Below are positions 27,406-34,672 of a stretch of DNA of 34,672 nt, piece after piece. Each line of letters opens with the position of its first letter. The first letter of the stretch is position 1. The notes beneath the pieces were generated by a model that worked only from the letters and a program-made list of their open reading frames with translations, did not search any database and had not been told where the DNA came from. The DNA comes from JBDTGE01 sp050742975 (GTDB taxonomy: Bacteria > Actinomycetota > Actinomycetes > Mycobacteriales > Jatrophihabitantaceae). The position numbers and the translations under genes were made by a program. The stretch spans positions 1 through 34,672 of the forward strand of contig JBOGDQ010000099.1 in NCBI GenBank assembly GCA_050742975.1. Direction: 5' to 3'.

Positions 27406-28451
27406 GCGGCTGCCCCGGAGAGCTCGAGGGCCTCGAGCGCCACGGTCAGCGTCCGCAGCCGGTCCGCCATGGACTCTCCGTACGGCGTGATGGACAGCGT
27501 GGTGACACCCGCCGCGGCGAACTCGGCCATCCGCTCGGCGATGCGCTCCTTAGGGCCGAGCAGCGACGTGGCGTCGACGAACTCGGCAGGAACCGCAGCT
27601 GCGGCCCCCTCGTAGTCGCGGGACAGGTACAGGTTCTGGATGATCGCGGCCTCGGTCCGGTAGCCCATCCGCGCGGCCAGGTTGTTGTAGAAGTTCTGCT
27701 CGCGGCTGCCCATACCGCCTATGTACAGCGCGGTGTACGGACGCACCGGCAACGCGCAGGTAGCGACGTCCGTTCCCACGCTCATCGGCACGGACGGGAC
27801 GACGTCGAACCCGTCCATCGTCCGGCCGGCCCTGGCCCGCCCGGCCGCGAGGTGGCCGAGCACGTCGTCGGCGAACGCCGGCGCGAACAGCACGCCGAGC
27901 CAGCCGTCGGCGATCTCGCCGGTCAGCTCGAGGTTCTTCGGCCCGATCGAGGCCAGGTAGATGGGGATGTGCTCGCGGACCGGGTGCACCATCAGGTGCA
28001 GCGCCTTGCCCGGCCCGTCCGGCAGCGGCAGCACGTAGGTCTGGCCGTCGTAGCGAACCCGCTTGCGTGACAGCGCGAGGTTGACGATCTCGACGTACTC
28101 GCGCGTGCGCGACAGGGGCCGGGCGAACCGGACGCCGTGCCAGCCCTCGGACACCTGCGGCCCGGACACGCCGAGCCCGAGCCGGAAGCGCCCGCCGGAC
28201 AGGGTGTCCAGCGTCGCAGCGGTCATCGCGGTCATCGCCGGCGTGCGCGCCGGGATCTGCAGGATCGCGCTCCCGACGTCGATCCGCTCGGTCCGTGCCG
28301 CTACCCAGCTGAGCACGGTGACCGCGTCGGACCCGTACGCCTCGGCCGCCCAGGCCACCGAGAAGCCCAGTTTGTCGGCTTCCACGGCCAGTGCGAGGTT
28401 GTCGGAGTCGCTCCCCATGCCCCAGTAGCCGAGGTTCACGCCGAGCTTCAC
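27402..28451 (-). CDS. LLM-class F420-dependent oxidoreductase
   Basis: The 349-residue TIM-barrel flavin/F420 oxidoreductase begins K-L-G-V-N-L-G-Y-W-G. It has V-A-W-A-A-E-A-Y-G-S-D-A, R-F-R-L-G-L-G-V-S-G-P-Q-V-S-E-G-W-H-G-V, and near the end I-G-G-M-G-S-R-E-Q-N-F-Y-N-N-L. This set fits the actinobacterial F420-type subfamily; the substrate is unknown. GTG 28451 is the start because TATGGT lies exactly six bases upstream and similarity begins there. It heads the uppP operon and is divergent from the aldo/keto reductase gene across 60 bases. Confidence 0.93.
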   Translation of the reverse strand: MKLGVNLGYWGMGSDSDNLALAVEADKLGFSVAWAAEAYGSDAVTVLSWVAARTERIDVGSAILQIPARTPAMTAMTAATLDTLSGGRFRLGLGVSGPQVSEGWHGVRFARPLSRTREYVEIVNLALSRKRVRYDGQTYVLPLPDGPGKALHLMVHPVREHIPIYLASIGPKNLELTGEIADGWLGVLFAPAFADDVLGHLAAGRARAGRTMDGFDVVPSVPMSVGTDVATCALPVRPYTALYIGGMGSREQNFYNNLAARMGYRTEAAIIQNLYLSRDYEGAAAAVPAEFVDATSLLGPKERIAERMAEFAAAGVTTLSITPYGESMADRLRTLTVALEALELSGAAA

Positions 28452-28511
28452 CGCGCCACCATAGCGAGCACCGTGCGAGGGCCCCGGATGACGAGCCGGT
28501 AGTTTCGCGAC
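28452..28511. promoter_or_regulatory. Back-to-back leaderless-type promoters
   Basis: On the minus strand TATGGT (28463 down to 28458) is six bases before the LLM-oxidoreductase GTG. On the plus strand TAGTTT (28500-28505) is six bases before the aldo/keto reductase GTG. Neither start has a convincing Shine-Dalgarno. Confidence 0.5.
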
Positions 28512-29480
28512 GTGAAGCAGCGCAGCGTGGGCAGCAGCGGCCTGAAGGTGAGTGACCTGGGTCTCGGCACGATGACGTGGGGCGTCGAGACCGATGCCGA
28601 CGAGGCGGCCGCCCAACTCGTCGCTTTCCACGACGCCGGCGGGACGCTCGTCGACACCGCCGCGGCTTACGCGAACGGCGAGACCGAGCGGGTGCTCGGC
28701 CAACTGCTCGCCGACGTGGTTCCGCGCTCGGACCTGGTTATCGCGACGAAGGCCGGCATCGTCCGCACGCCAGAGGGGCGCGTGGTCGACTGCTCGCGCG
28801 GCGGCCTGCTGCGGCAGCTGGACAACTCGTTGCGCTCGCTCGGGACCGACTACATCGATCTCTGGTACGTGCACACCGTCGACGACACCGTGCCGCACGA
28901 CGAGACGTTGTCGGCGCTCGACGCGGCGGTGTCCTCGGGCAAGGTCAGGTACACCGGGGTCTCGAACTACTGCGGCTGGCGGCTGGGGCGTGCGGTCACC
29001 TGGCAGCGCACCGTTCCGGGCCGGGCTCCGGTCGTCGCGAACCAGGTGCGTTACTCGCTGCTGGATCGGGGTATCGAGCGGGAGGTGGTGCCGGCGAGCC
29101 TCGCCCTCGGCGTCGGCATCCTCCCGTGGTCACCGCTCGGAGGTGGGGTGCTCACCGGCAAGTATCGCGCCGGGGTGCCGTCCGACTCGCGCGCATCGAC
29201 GGCTGCGCGCGCCCTGCCGATCGATCAGCAGCCGCACGCGGCTGGCATCGTCGAGGCGGTCGCGACCGCCGCCGACGGGCTGGCGACCTCGGCGGTGGCG
29301 GTGTCGCTGGCCTGGGTGCGTGACCGGCCTGGTGTCACCGCACCGATCCTGGGCGCGCGCACGCTCGGCCAGCTCACCGCCGCCCTGGTCTGCGACACGA
29401 TCACACTGCCGGAGGAGATCCGCGATGCGCTCGACGACGTCTCTGCGCCGTCGGTCGGTTACCCGGAGGACGTGAACTGA
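28512..29480 (+). CDS. Aldo/keto reductase
   Basis: A 322-residue NADPH-dependent (beta/alpha)8 oxidoreductase with the full catalytic tetrad. Asp48 and Tyr53 are in V-D-T-A-A-A-Y, Lys80 in A-T-K-A-G, and His121 in W-Y-V-H-T. The cofactor loop is present as P-W-S-P-L-G-G-G-V-L-T-G-K-Y, with I-L-G-A-R-T-L-G-Q-L near the end. The substrate is unknown. GTG 28512 fits a leaderless start. A RecD-like helicase gene follows after 37 bases but has its own Shine-Dalgarno. Confidence 0.94.
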   Translation: MKQRSVGSSGLKVSDLGLGTMTWGVETDADEAAAQLVAFHDAGGTLVDTAAAYANGETERVLGQLLADVVPRSDLVIATKAGIVRTPEGRVVDCSRGGLLRQLDNSLRSLGTDYIDLWYVHTVDDTVPHDETLSALDAAVSSGKVRYTGVSNYCGWRLGRAVTWQRTVPGRAPVVANQVRYSLLDRGIEREVVPASLALGVGILPWSPLGGGVLTGKYRAGVPSDSRASTAARALPIDQQPHAAGIVEAVATAADGLATSAVAVSLAWVRDRPGVTAPILGARTLGQLTAALVCDTITLPEEIRDALDDVSAPSVGYPEDVN

Positions 29481-29517
29481 GCGGCTCTGTGAACGAGCGA
29501 CGCGTGCGGAGCGAGCT

Positions 29518-31431
29518 GTGACGGGCGATCCGGTGTTCGCCGCGTTCTGCGAGGCGCGCCTGTGGCCCGGGCTCGGTCCGATGCTCGCCGGGCAGCTGGC
29601 CGGCGCGGGCATCGACGGCCCCGAGGACGTCAGCGCGACCAACCTCGCCGCGCTGCCGAAGGTCGGACCGACCCGTGCAGGACGGCTGCTCTCCTCGTTC
29701 ATCTCGACCGGGCCGGTGTACGACGTCGTCGGGCTACTGGTACCGGCCGGGCTCGACGCGCGCGCTGCCGGCCGGGCGGTCGACACGCTCGGCCCCGGTG
29801 CGGCGCGGGCCCTGCGCGACGACCCCTGGCAGCTGCTCGCCGTCTACGGCATCACGCCGAACGACGCGGATCGCCTTGCGCGCACGACGATAGCGGGCGT
29901 GACCAGGGATGATCCGCGCCGCGCCCGGGCCCTGGTCGGTTACGTCCTGAACCGGCAGGCTCGGGACGGCCACACGGTCTCACCCGCTGACCTGGTCGCA
30001 CCAGCGTTGCGCGAGTTCGACGTCGGCGACGCGACTCAGGCGATCGCTGCAGCGCTCGAGGCCGGGTCGGTGCTGGAGATCGAGTCGTCCGACGGTGACT
30101 CCCAGCTCGGGCTGTCCCGCTACGTCGAGGCCGAGGACGCGATCGCGCAGGGCATAGCCCGGCTGATGGCTACAGCGGAGCCGGTCCGGGTCGATTACCG
30201 ACGCGCGGACGTGAAGACGCTCGACGACGCGCAGCAGTCGGCGGTCCACGCGGCGTTCGAGTCCGGAGTCAGCGTGCTGACCGGCGGACCGGGTACTGGC
30301 AAGAGTCGTACCGTCGCCACGATCGTCACGCTGGCGGAGAGGGCCGGCAGGACGGTCGCGCTCGCCGCACCGACCGGGCGCGCCGCGAAGCGGTTGGAGG
30401 AGTTGTGTGACACTCCTGCGTCGACGCTGCACCGGCTGCTGGGTGCGCAGGCGCGGCAGAGCGGTGAGCAGGTCAGCTTCGACGGCGGCTTCGCGCGCAA
30501 CGAACAGTGGCCGCTGGACGAGGACGTCGTCGTCGTGGACGAGGCGTCGATGCTCGACGTCGAGCTCGCGGACGCGCTGTTGAGCGCCTGCAGCGACGGC
30601 ACCCACCTGGTGTTCGTGGGTGACGCGGCCCAGTTGCCGTCGATCGGTCCCGGCCGGGTGCTCGGCGACGTGATCGACTCGGGCACCGTTCCCGTGACCG
30701 AGCTGCGGACCCTGTACCGGCAGGACGAGGGCGGCACGATCGCGCGACTGGCCCGGGCGGTGCGCGAGGGTGAGCTGCCGCCGGTCGACGACCCGACGCA
30801 CGAGGTCGTGATCGTGCCGGCGCGCGGCTCGGCCGAGGCGGCGCACCGCGTGGTTCAGCTGGTCACCGATTCGATCCCGCGCGCGCTCGGCATCGCCGCG
30901 GGCCAAGTGCAGGTGGTGACGCCGGTGCACCGCGGCGCCGCCGGCACGCTCGCGCTGAACGCCGCGCTGAAGGCCAAGCTCAATCCCGGCAACGGCAAGG
31001 GACGCTTCGACGTGGGCGATCGCGTCGTGGCGACGGCGAACCATCTCGAGGCCGAGCCGGTGGGTTACGCCAACGGCGAGGTCGGCGTGGTCTCCGAGCT
31101 CGAGGGCGGCGGTGCGGTCACCGTCGACTTCGCCTCCGGACCGGCCGAGGTGAAGGGCAAGGCGCTGGCCGACCTGGTCCACGGCTGGGCCATCACCGTG
31201 CACCGGGCGCAGGGATCGGAGTTCCCGGCCGTCGTGGTCGTCGTGCCACCCGAGGCCGGCGGGATGCTCTCGCGCCCGCTCGTCTACACGGCGATGACAC
31301 GCGCGCAGAGGCATCTCTCGGTCGTCCACGCAGCCGGGCCGATGCTCGCGCACGCGGTGCGGCGGATCGGCACGCTCCCGCGGCGCACCCGGTTGAAGCA
31401 ACTGCTCGGCGAGTACGTCCAGCCGTCCTGA
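29518..31431 (+). CDS. recD2: RecD2-like ATP-dependent DNA helicase
   Basis: The 637-residue superfamily 1 helicase has an N-terminal helix-hairpin-helix region (L-A-A-L-P-K-V-G-P-T-R-A-G-R-L). Walker A G-G-P-G-T-G-K-S lies near residue 256, V-A-L-A-A-P-T-G-R-A-A-K-R follows, and the Walker B stretch V-V-V-D-E-A-S-M-L-D is near 339. C-terminal motifs are W-A-I-T-V-H-R-A-Q-G-S-E-F and V-Y-T-A-M-T-R-A-Q. No RecB or RecC gene is adjacent, so it is the stand-alone RecD2 type. It is somewhat shorter than the typical family length of about 700-740. GTG 29518 has GGAG six bases before it. Convergent with dinB, six bases apart. Confidence 0.93.
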   Translation: MTGDPVFAAFCEARLWPGLGPMLAGQLAGAGIDGPEDVSATNLAALPKVGPTRAGRLLSSFISTGPVYDVVGLLVPAGLDARAAGRAVDTLGPGAARALRDDPWQLLAVYGITPNDADRLARTTIAGVTRDDPRRARALVGYVLNRQARDGHTVSPADLVAPALREFDVGDATQAIAAALEAGSVLEIESSDGDSQLGLSRYVEAEDAIAQGIARLMATAEPVRVDYRRADVKTLDDAQQSAVHAAFESGVSVLTGGPGTGKSRTVATIVTLAERAGRTVALAAPTGRAAKRLEELCDTPASTLHRLLGAQARQSGEQVSFDGGFARNEQWPLDEDVVVVDEASMLDVELADALLSACSDGTHLVFVGDAAQLPSIGPGRVLGDVIDSGTVPVTELRTLYRQDEGGTIARLARAVREGELPPVDDPTHEVVIVPARGSAEAAHRVVQLVTDSIPRALGIAAGQVQVVTPVHRGAAGTLALNAALKAKLNPGNGKGRFDVGDRVVATANHLEAEPVGYANGEVGVVSELEGGGAVTVDFASGPAEVKGKALADLVHGWAITVHRAQGSEFPAVVVVVPPEAGGMLSRPLVYTAMTRAQRHLSVVHAAGPMLAHAVRRIGTLPRRTRLKQLLGEYVQPS

Positions 31432-31437
31432 TCGCGA

Positions 31438-32634
31438 TCAGTCCGGCAGCAACGGGACGGTCAGTCCGGGGTCGCGCCCGAGCAGCACGCCGCGCGTGAT
31501 CGAGCTACCGCCGAAGCGCTCGCGGATCCCGTCGACCGCGCCGTCCAGGCCGGTGAGGTCGCGCTCGAACGGCAGCTCCAGCTGGACGGCGCCCGCGTCG
31601 TCGAGGTTCGCGATCGAGACGCCGAGCAGGGTGAGCCCGCCGGTCCGGATGAGCGGGCTCGCCCCGGCGAGCAGTGCACGCAGCGCGGCGAGGAGTTCGG
31701 CGGTGTCGTCGGTCGCGCGGGGCAGGGTGTGCGAGCGGGTGATCCGCGAGAAGTCGTCCAAGCGCAGGCGCAACACGACGGTCCGGGCCAGCCGCTCGGC
31801 CGTCCGCAGCCGCCGGCTGACCCGGTCGACGAGTGCGATCAGGGTGGCGTCGACGGCGTCGGGCGAGAGGCGGGAGCGACCCAATGCCCTTTGCGCGCCG
31901 ATGGATCTGCGCCGCCGGCCGACCTGAACCGGACGCGGATCGCGCAGCAGGGCGAGCGCGTGCAGGTGCCGGCCCGACGCCGGGCCGAGCATGCAGACCA
32001 GCGAGCGCTGCTCGAGCTCGGCCACCTCGCCGACGGTCGAGATCCCCCGAGCGTGCAGCTTGGCCGCCGTGACCCGACCGACGCCCCACAGTCGCTCGAC
32101 TGGCAGCGGATGCAGGAACTCACGCTCGCGGTCGGCCGGCACGAGCAGCAGGCCGTCCGGCTTGGCCACGGCGCTGGCGACCTTGGCGAGGAACTTGGTC
32201 CGCGCGACGCCGACGGTGATCGGCAGCCCAACCCGTTCGCGGACGGCGGCGCGCAGCCGGCGCGCGATCTGCAGGGGCGTGCCCGAAACTCGCAGCAGGC
32301 CGCCGACGTCCAGGAACGCCTCGTCGATCGACATCGGCTCGACCAGCGGCGTGGTGTCACGGAAGACCTCGAACACCGCCCTGCTCGCCGCCGAGTAGGC
32401 CTCGAACCGCACCGGCAAGACGACGGCCTGCGGGCACAGCCGCCGGGCCTCGGCACCGCCCATCGCGGACCGGACTCCGAACGCCCTGGCCTCGTAGCTC
32501 GCGGCGAGCACGACTCCCCCGCCCACGATCACCGGCCTCCCGCGCAGCGCCGGGTGATCGCGCTGCTCGACCGACGCGTAGAACGAGTCCAGGTCGGCGT
32601 GCAGGATGCGCTCGCGGAGCAACGGCACGAACAT
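31438..32634 (-). CDS. dinB: DNA polymerase IV (Y-family)
   Basis: This 398-residue translesion polymerase keeps the metal-binding acids Asp14 in H-A-D-L-D-S-F-Y-A-S-V-E and Asp104-Glu105 in S-I-D-E-A-F-L-D. It also has the helix-hairpin-helix L-W-G-V-G-R-V-T-A-A-K-L and the little-finger domain. Q-L-E-L-P-F (351-356) is a canonical sliding-clamp-binding motif, set internally with about 40 residues after it. ATG 32634 is chosen because similarity begins there, TACTAT lies eight bases upstream, and a LexA-type palindrome overlaps the start. It should be SOS-regulated. Confidence 0.95.
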   Translation of the reverse strand: MFVPLLRERILHADLDSFYASVEQRDHPALRGRPVIVGGGVVLAASYEARAFGVRSAMGGAEARRLCPQAVVLPVRFEAYSAASRAVFEVFRDTTPLVEPMSIDEAFLDVGGLLRVSGTPLQIARRLRAAVRERVGLPITVGVARTKFLAKVASAVAKPDGLLLVPADREREFLHPLPVERLWGVGRVTAAKLHARGISTVGEVAELEQRSLVCMLGPASGRHLHALALLRDPRPVQVGRRRRSIGAQRALGRSRLSPDAVDATLIALVDRVSRRLRTAERLARTVVLRLRLDDFSRITRSHTLPRATDDTAELLAALRALLAGASPLIRTGGLTLLGVSIANLDDAGAVQLELPFERDLTGLDGAVDGIRERFGGSSITRGVLLGRDPGLTVPLLPD

Positions 32635-32640
32635 ACGTTC
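32629..32640. promoter_or_regulatory. LexA (SOS) box over the dinB start codon
   Basis: GAACATACGTTC matches the actinobacterial/Gram-positive SOS core GAAC-N4-GTTC. On the dinB strand the ATG falls in its centre, and the TACTAT -10 (32643-32648) is three bases upstream. LexA bound here would block initiation. Confidence 0.7.
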
Positions 32641-32773
32641 GCATAGTACAACCGTTCCGGCAACCGGCCGGACGGAGCAGCCGCTGAGCCTGCCCTGAAC
32701 CGATCGGCAGCCGGGCTGCATCGCGCCGCTGCCCGGGGTGGAGTTCGACCCGCTCTGGGCGTTCAATGAGCCC

Positions 32774-33022
32774 ATGAAGACCTCCACTGAGGAGGGCACC
32801 GATCCCGACCGGGACTCCGATGCCGTCTGGGAAACCGTGCCGCTGCGGATTCCGGCTGAAGTGGGCCGGGTGTCAGCAGCGGCACAGCTGTCTCTGCACG
32901 CCGAGTTCGGCGGCTGGGAACTGGCCCGGGTCGCGCGTTACAGCGACGGCACCAGGCGCGTGTGGCTCCGCAGGAAACGCCGTCCCGCAGCCGCGCTCCC
33001 GCTGCCCGGCCTGTACGTCTGA
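32774..33022 (+). CDS. DUF5703-family small protein
   Basis: The 82-residue protein has an acidic start and then W-E-T-V-P-L-R-I-P, a helix S-A-A-A-Q-L-S-L-H-A-E-F, G-G-W-E-L-A-R-V-A-R-Y-S-D-G and T-R-R-V-W-L-R-R-K-R. These are the strand-helix-strand landmarks of actinobacterial DUF5703. Its function is unknown. ATG 32774 is preferred; a GTG at 32738 in the same frame would add 12 residues without similarity. TTCAAT lies six bases upstream, which would allow leaderless translation. It is divergent from dinB and convergent with the ligase. Confidence 0.8.
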   Translation: MKTSTEEGTDPDRDSDAVWETVPLRIPAEVGRVSAAAQLSLHAEFGGWELARVARYSDGTRRVWLRRKRRPAAALPLPGLYV

Positions 33023-33104
33023 CGTCGCTGTCGATCGGTGCCGGGGAGCGCGGCCGTCCGCGGACCCGAGCTGCCGACCATCGGTACCGGCTGAGTCCGG
33101 TCAC

Positions 33105-33122
33105 CTGCTCTGGTCCGAGCAG
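33105..33122. terminator. Stem-loop between convergent DUF5703 and ligase genes
   Basis: CTGCTC and GAGCAG form a 6-bp stem around a 6-base loop in the 111-base convergent gap. No T-tract follows, so assignment as terminator is tentative. Confidence 0.3.
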
Positions 33123-33133
33123 ATCCCCCTGGA

Positions 33134-34672
33134 CTACCCCACGTAGAGCGCCCGGACCGCATCGATGGTGTCCGCCTCCTCGGCGCGCTTGTCGTCGCGG
33201 TAGCGGACGACGCGGGCGAACCGCAGCGCCAGTCCGGCCGGGTACCGCGACGAGGCCTGCAGTCCGTCGAAGGCGATCTCGACAACCTGCTCCGGACGGA
33301 CCGTCACGACATACCCGTCTATCGGCCCTCCCCCGCCGGCTACTCCCCCACGGGCTACGCCCTCATTCGTGGGGGCGCCCCCATCCTCACCGGCGGGGGG
33401 ACCCCCACTTGCCAGCTCGGTGAAGCGCGCGGTCTGCCATTCGAGCATCGCGTCCGTCATCCCCTTGAAGGTCTTGCCCAGCATGAGGAAGCCGCCCGTC
33501 TCGGGATCGCGGGCGCCGAGATGGATGTTCGACAGCCTGCCCTTTCGCCGGCCCGAGCCCCACTCGACGGCGAGCACCACGAGATCGAGTGTGTGCACCG
33601 GCTTCACCTTCAGCCAGCCCGCGCCGCGACGACCCGCCTCGTACGCAGCAGTGAGGGACTTGGCCATGACGCCTTCGTGGCCGGCAGCGAGCGTCGCGTC
33701 GAAGAACGCCCGCGCCGCGGTGGCGTCGGCCGTGGTCAGCCGCTGCACGCGCGCCTCGGCCGGGACGATCGAGTCCAGCGCGCCCAGCCGCGTCGACGTC
33801 GGCTCGTCGAGTAGGTCTCGCCCGTCGAGGTGCATGACGTCGAACAGGAACGCACGTACCGGTTGCGATTCGCGGGCTGTCGCGATGTCGACACGTCGAC
33901 CGAATCGTGACGCCGTGACCTGGAACGGGTACGGCCGCCCGTCCGGCCTCAGCGCGATCACCTCGCCGTCGGCAACGAGTGTGTCGACAGCCAGCGCGCG
34001 CACGAACTCGACGACCTCGGGCAGCCGCTCGGTGATGTCGTCGAGGGTCCGCGTGTAGATCGCGACGTCGGCGCCACTGCGGTGGATCTGCACCCGCGCG
34101 CCGTCGAGCTTGGTCTCGAACAGCGCCTCGCCGCCGAGCCGGGCGAGCGCGTCCTCGACCGACGCCGCGGTCTGCGCGAGCATCGGCCCGACCGGGCGCC
34201 CGACCTGCAGCCTGAACTCGGCGAGTGCCGCAGCGCCACCAGTCATCGCCGCGGCAGCGACGGCCGGCAGGTTCCCCCCGAGCATCGCCGCGCGGCGCAC
34301 CGCGGCGACGGGTAGCCCGGCCACCCTGGCCACGCCTTCGGTCATCACGCCGAGCAGCGCGCCCTGGCGCAGTTCACCGCCGAGCAGCCGCCGCAGGAAC
34401 AGCTGCTCATCGACGGTTGCGGCGCTGAAAACGGCTGCGAGCCGCCCGGCCCGCAGCGCCTGGGAGCCTGGCCCGCTCGCACCGCCGATCGCGGTGAAGG
34501 CGGCATGCACCTCGGCGACGGACAGCACCGCAACCGCCGCCGGAGCGGGCAGCGAGCGCAGCGCGGCCCAGCCGACGCCGATCTGCCGCTGCGGCAGCTC
34601 ACCCGACAGATACGCCACCGCGATCGGCACCTCGAGCGGCCCGGCCTCGCGCAGCGCCGCGGCCAGCGTCTC
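33134..34672 (-). CDS. lig: ATP-dependent DNA ligase (5' end outside window)
   Basis: The frame is open to the window edge, giving 513 residues without a start. An N-terminal DNA-binding domain (Y-L-S-G-E-L-P-Q-R-Q-I-G-V-G-W) precedes the adenylation domain. Motif I is E-T-K-L-D-G-A-R-V-Q-I-H, with the lysine at 34109-34111 carrying AMP. Further pieces are D-G-E-V-I-A-L, F-L-F-D-V-M-H-L-D-G, G-V-M-A-K-S, G-W-L-K-V-K-P, and the OB-fold end V-V-E-I-A-F-D-G. It resembles mycobacterial LigB. About 29 residues (S-G-G-P-P-A-G onward) between E-L-A and D-G-Y-V-V are an insert encoded by the nested palindrome at 33328-33409. Confidence 0.93.
   Translation of the reverse strand, partial: ETLAAALREAGPLEVPIAVAYLSGELPQRQIGVGWAALRSLPAPAAVAVLSVAEVHAAFTAIGGASGPGSQALRAGRLAAVFSAATVDEQLFLRRLLGGELRQGALLGVMTEGVARVAGLPVAAVRRAAMLGGNLPAVAAAAMTGGAAALAEFRLQVGRPVGPMLAQTAASVEDALARLGGEALFETKLDGARVQIHRSGADVAIYTRTLDDITERLPEVVEFVRALAVDTLVADGEVIALRPDGRPYPFQVTASRFGRRVDIATARESQPVRAFLFDVMHLDGRDLLDEPTSTRLGALDSIVPAEARVQRLTTADATAARAFFDATLAAGHEGVMAKSLTAAYEAGRRGAGWLKVKPVHTLDLVVLAVEWGSGRRKGRLSNIHLGARDPETGGFLMLGKTFKGMTDAMLEWQTARFTELASGGPPAGEDGGAPTNEGVARGGVAGGGGPIDGYVVTVRPEQVVEIAFDGLQASSRYPAGLALRFARVVRYRDDKRAEEADTIDAVRALYVG
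33328..33409 (-). repeat. Nested GC-rich palindromic elements inserted in the ligase gene
   Basis: The outer copy has a 10-bp stem, CCCCCGCCGG (33330-33339) with CCGGCGGGGG (33390-33399). In its loop, right after GGCTA, sits an inner 43-base copy (33343-33385). That copy has an 8-bp stem, CCCCCACG (33345-33352) with CGTGGGGG (33368-33375), and the conserved loop GGCTACGCC. Both match the metH element at 19682-19724 in layout, orientation and reading frame, with compensating stem changes. Confidence 0.75.

Overview
The window is high-GC DNA with dense, mostly overlapping genes, GTG starts and Shine-Dalgarno-poor (leaderless-type) starts. It carries markers of a mycothiol-producing actinobacterium: MshC, a PAC2 protein, DUF3090 and SCO1664-family proteins, and an F420-type LLM oxidoreductase. 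I cannot name a genus from sequence alone. No rRNA, tRNA, CRISPR array, transposase or phage gene is visible.

Region 1 (1-3700) is a gene graveyard around two or three live genes. It holds a fragment of an MFS transporter, a two-component pair whose middle has been deleted, an anti-sigma-factor remnant and a class E/F-type sortase remnant with a frameshift. A small conserved protein (1143-1433, minus) and a divergent MarR regulator (1752-2201) look intact.

Region 2 (3787-4561) is a manganese (yybP-ykoY) riboswitch in front of a GDT1/UPF0016 manganese-exporter gene.

Region 3 (4606-14608) is the most interesting part. A minus-strand run with tiny gaps or overlaps encodes a medium-chain dehydrogenase, a 6-pyruvoyl-tetrahydropterin-synthase (PTPS)-like protein, a GT4 glycosyltransferase, a methyltransferase, a flippase-like membrane protein, a RibD-type reductase and a GTP cyclohydrolase II. 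Divergent from it are a CDP-alcohol phosphatidyltransferase and a membrane sulfatase/phosphotransferase-like protein; an acyltransferase is convergent. I read this as a pathway that diverts a GTP-derived pyrimidine or pterin into a glycosylated, methylated, probably membrane-associated compound. The product is unknown to me.

Region 4 (14726-17808) has a lone methyltransferase, a VapBC toxin-antitoxin pair and a BBE-type flavin oxidase.

Region 5 (17787-29480) is a housekeeping block: metH, PAC2, mshC, an SRPBCC protein, SCO1664-family, DUF3090, histidine phosphatase, uppP and an LLM oxidoreductase, then an aldo/keto reductase. From memory the order resembles the mycobacterial metH-to-uppP neighbourhood. 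Several genes here have a TAnnnT box exactly six bases before the start codon, the signature of leaderless transcripts.

Region 6 (29518-34672) is DNA metabolism: a RecD2-like helicase, DNA polymerase IV with a LexA-type box over its start codon, a DUF5703 protein and an ATP-dependent DNA ligase cut by the window end.

A GC-rich palindromic element is inserted in the same frame and orientation in metH and in the ligase gene. In the ligase one copy is nested in the loop of another. It resembles in principle the protein-invading palindromic elements known from Rickettsia.
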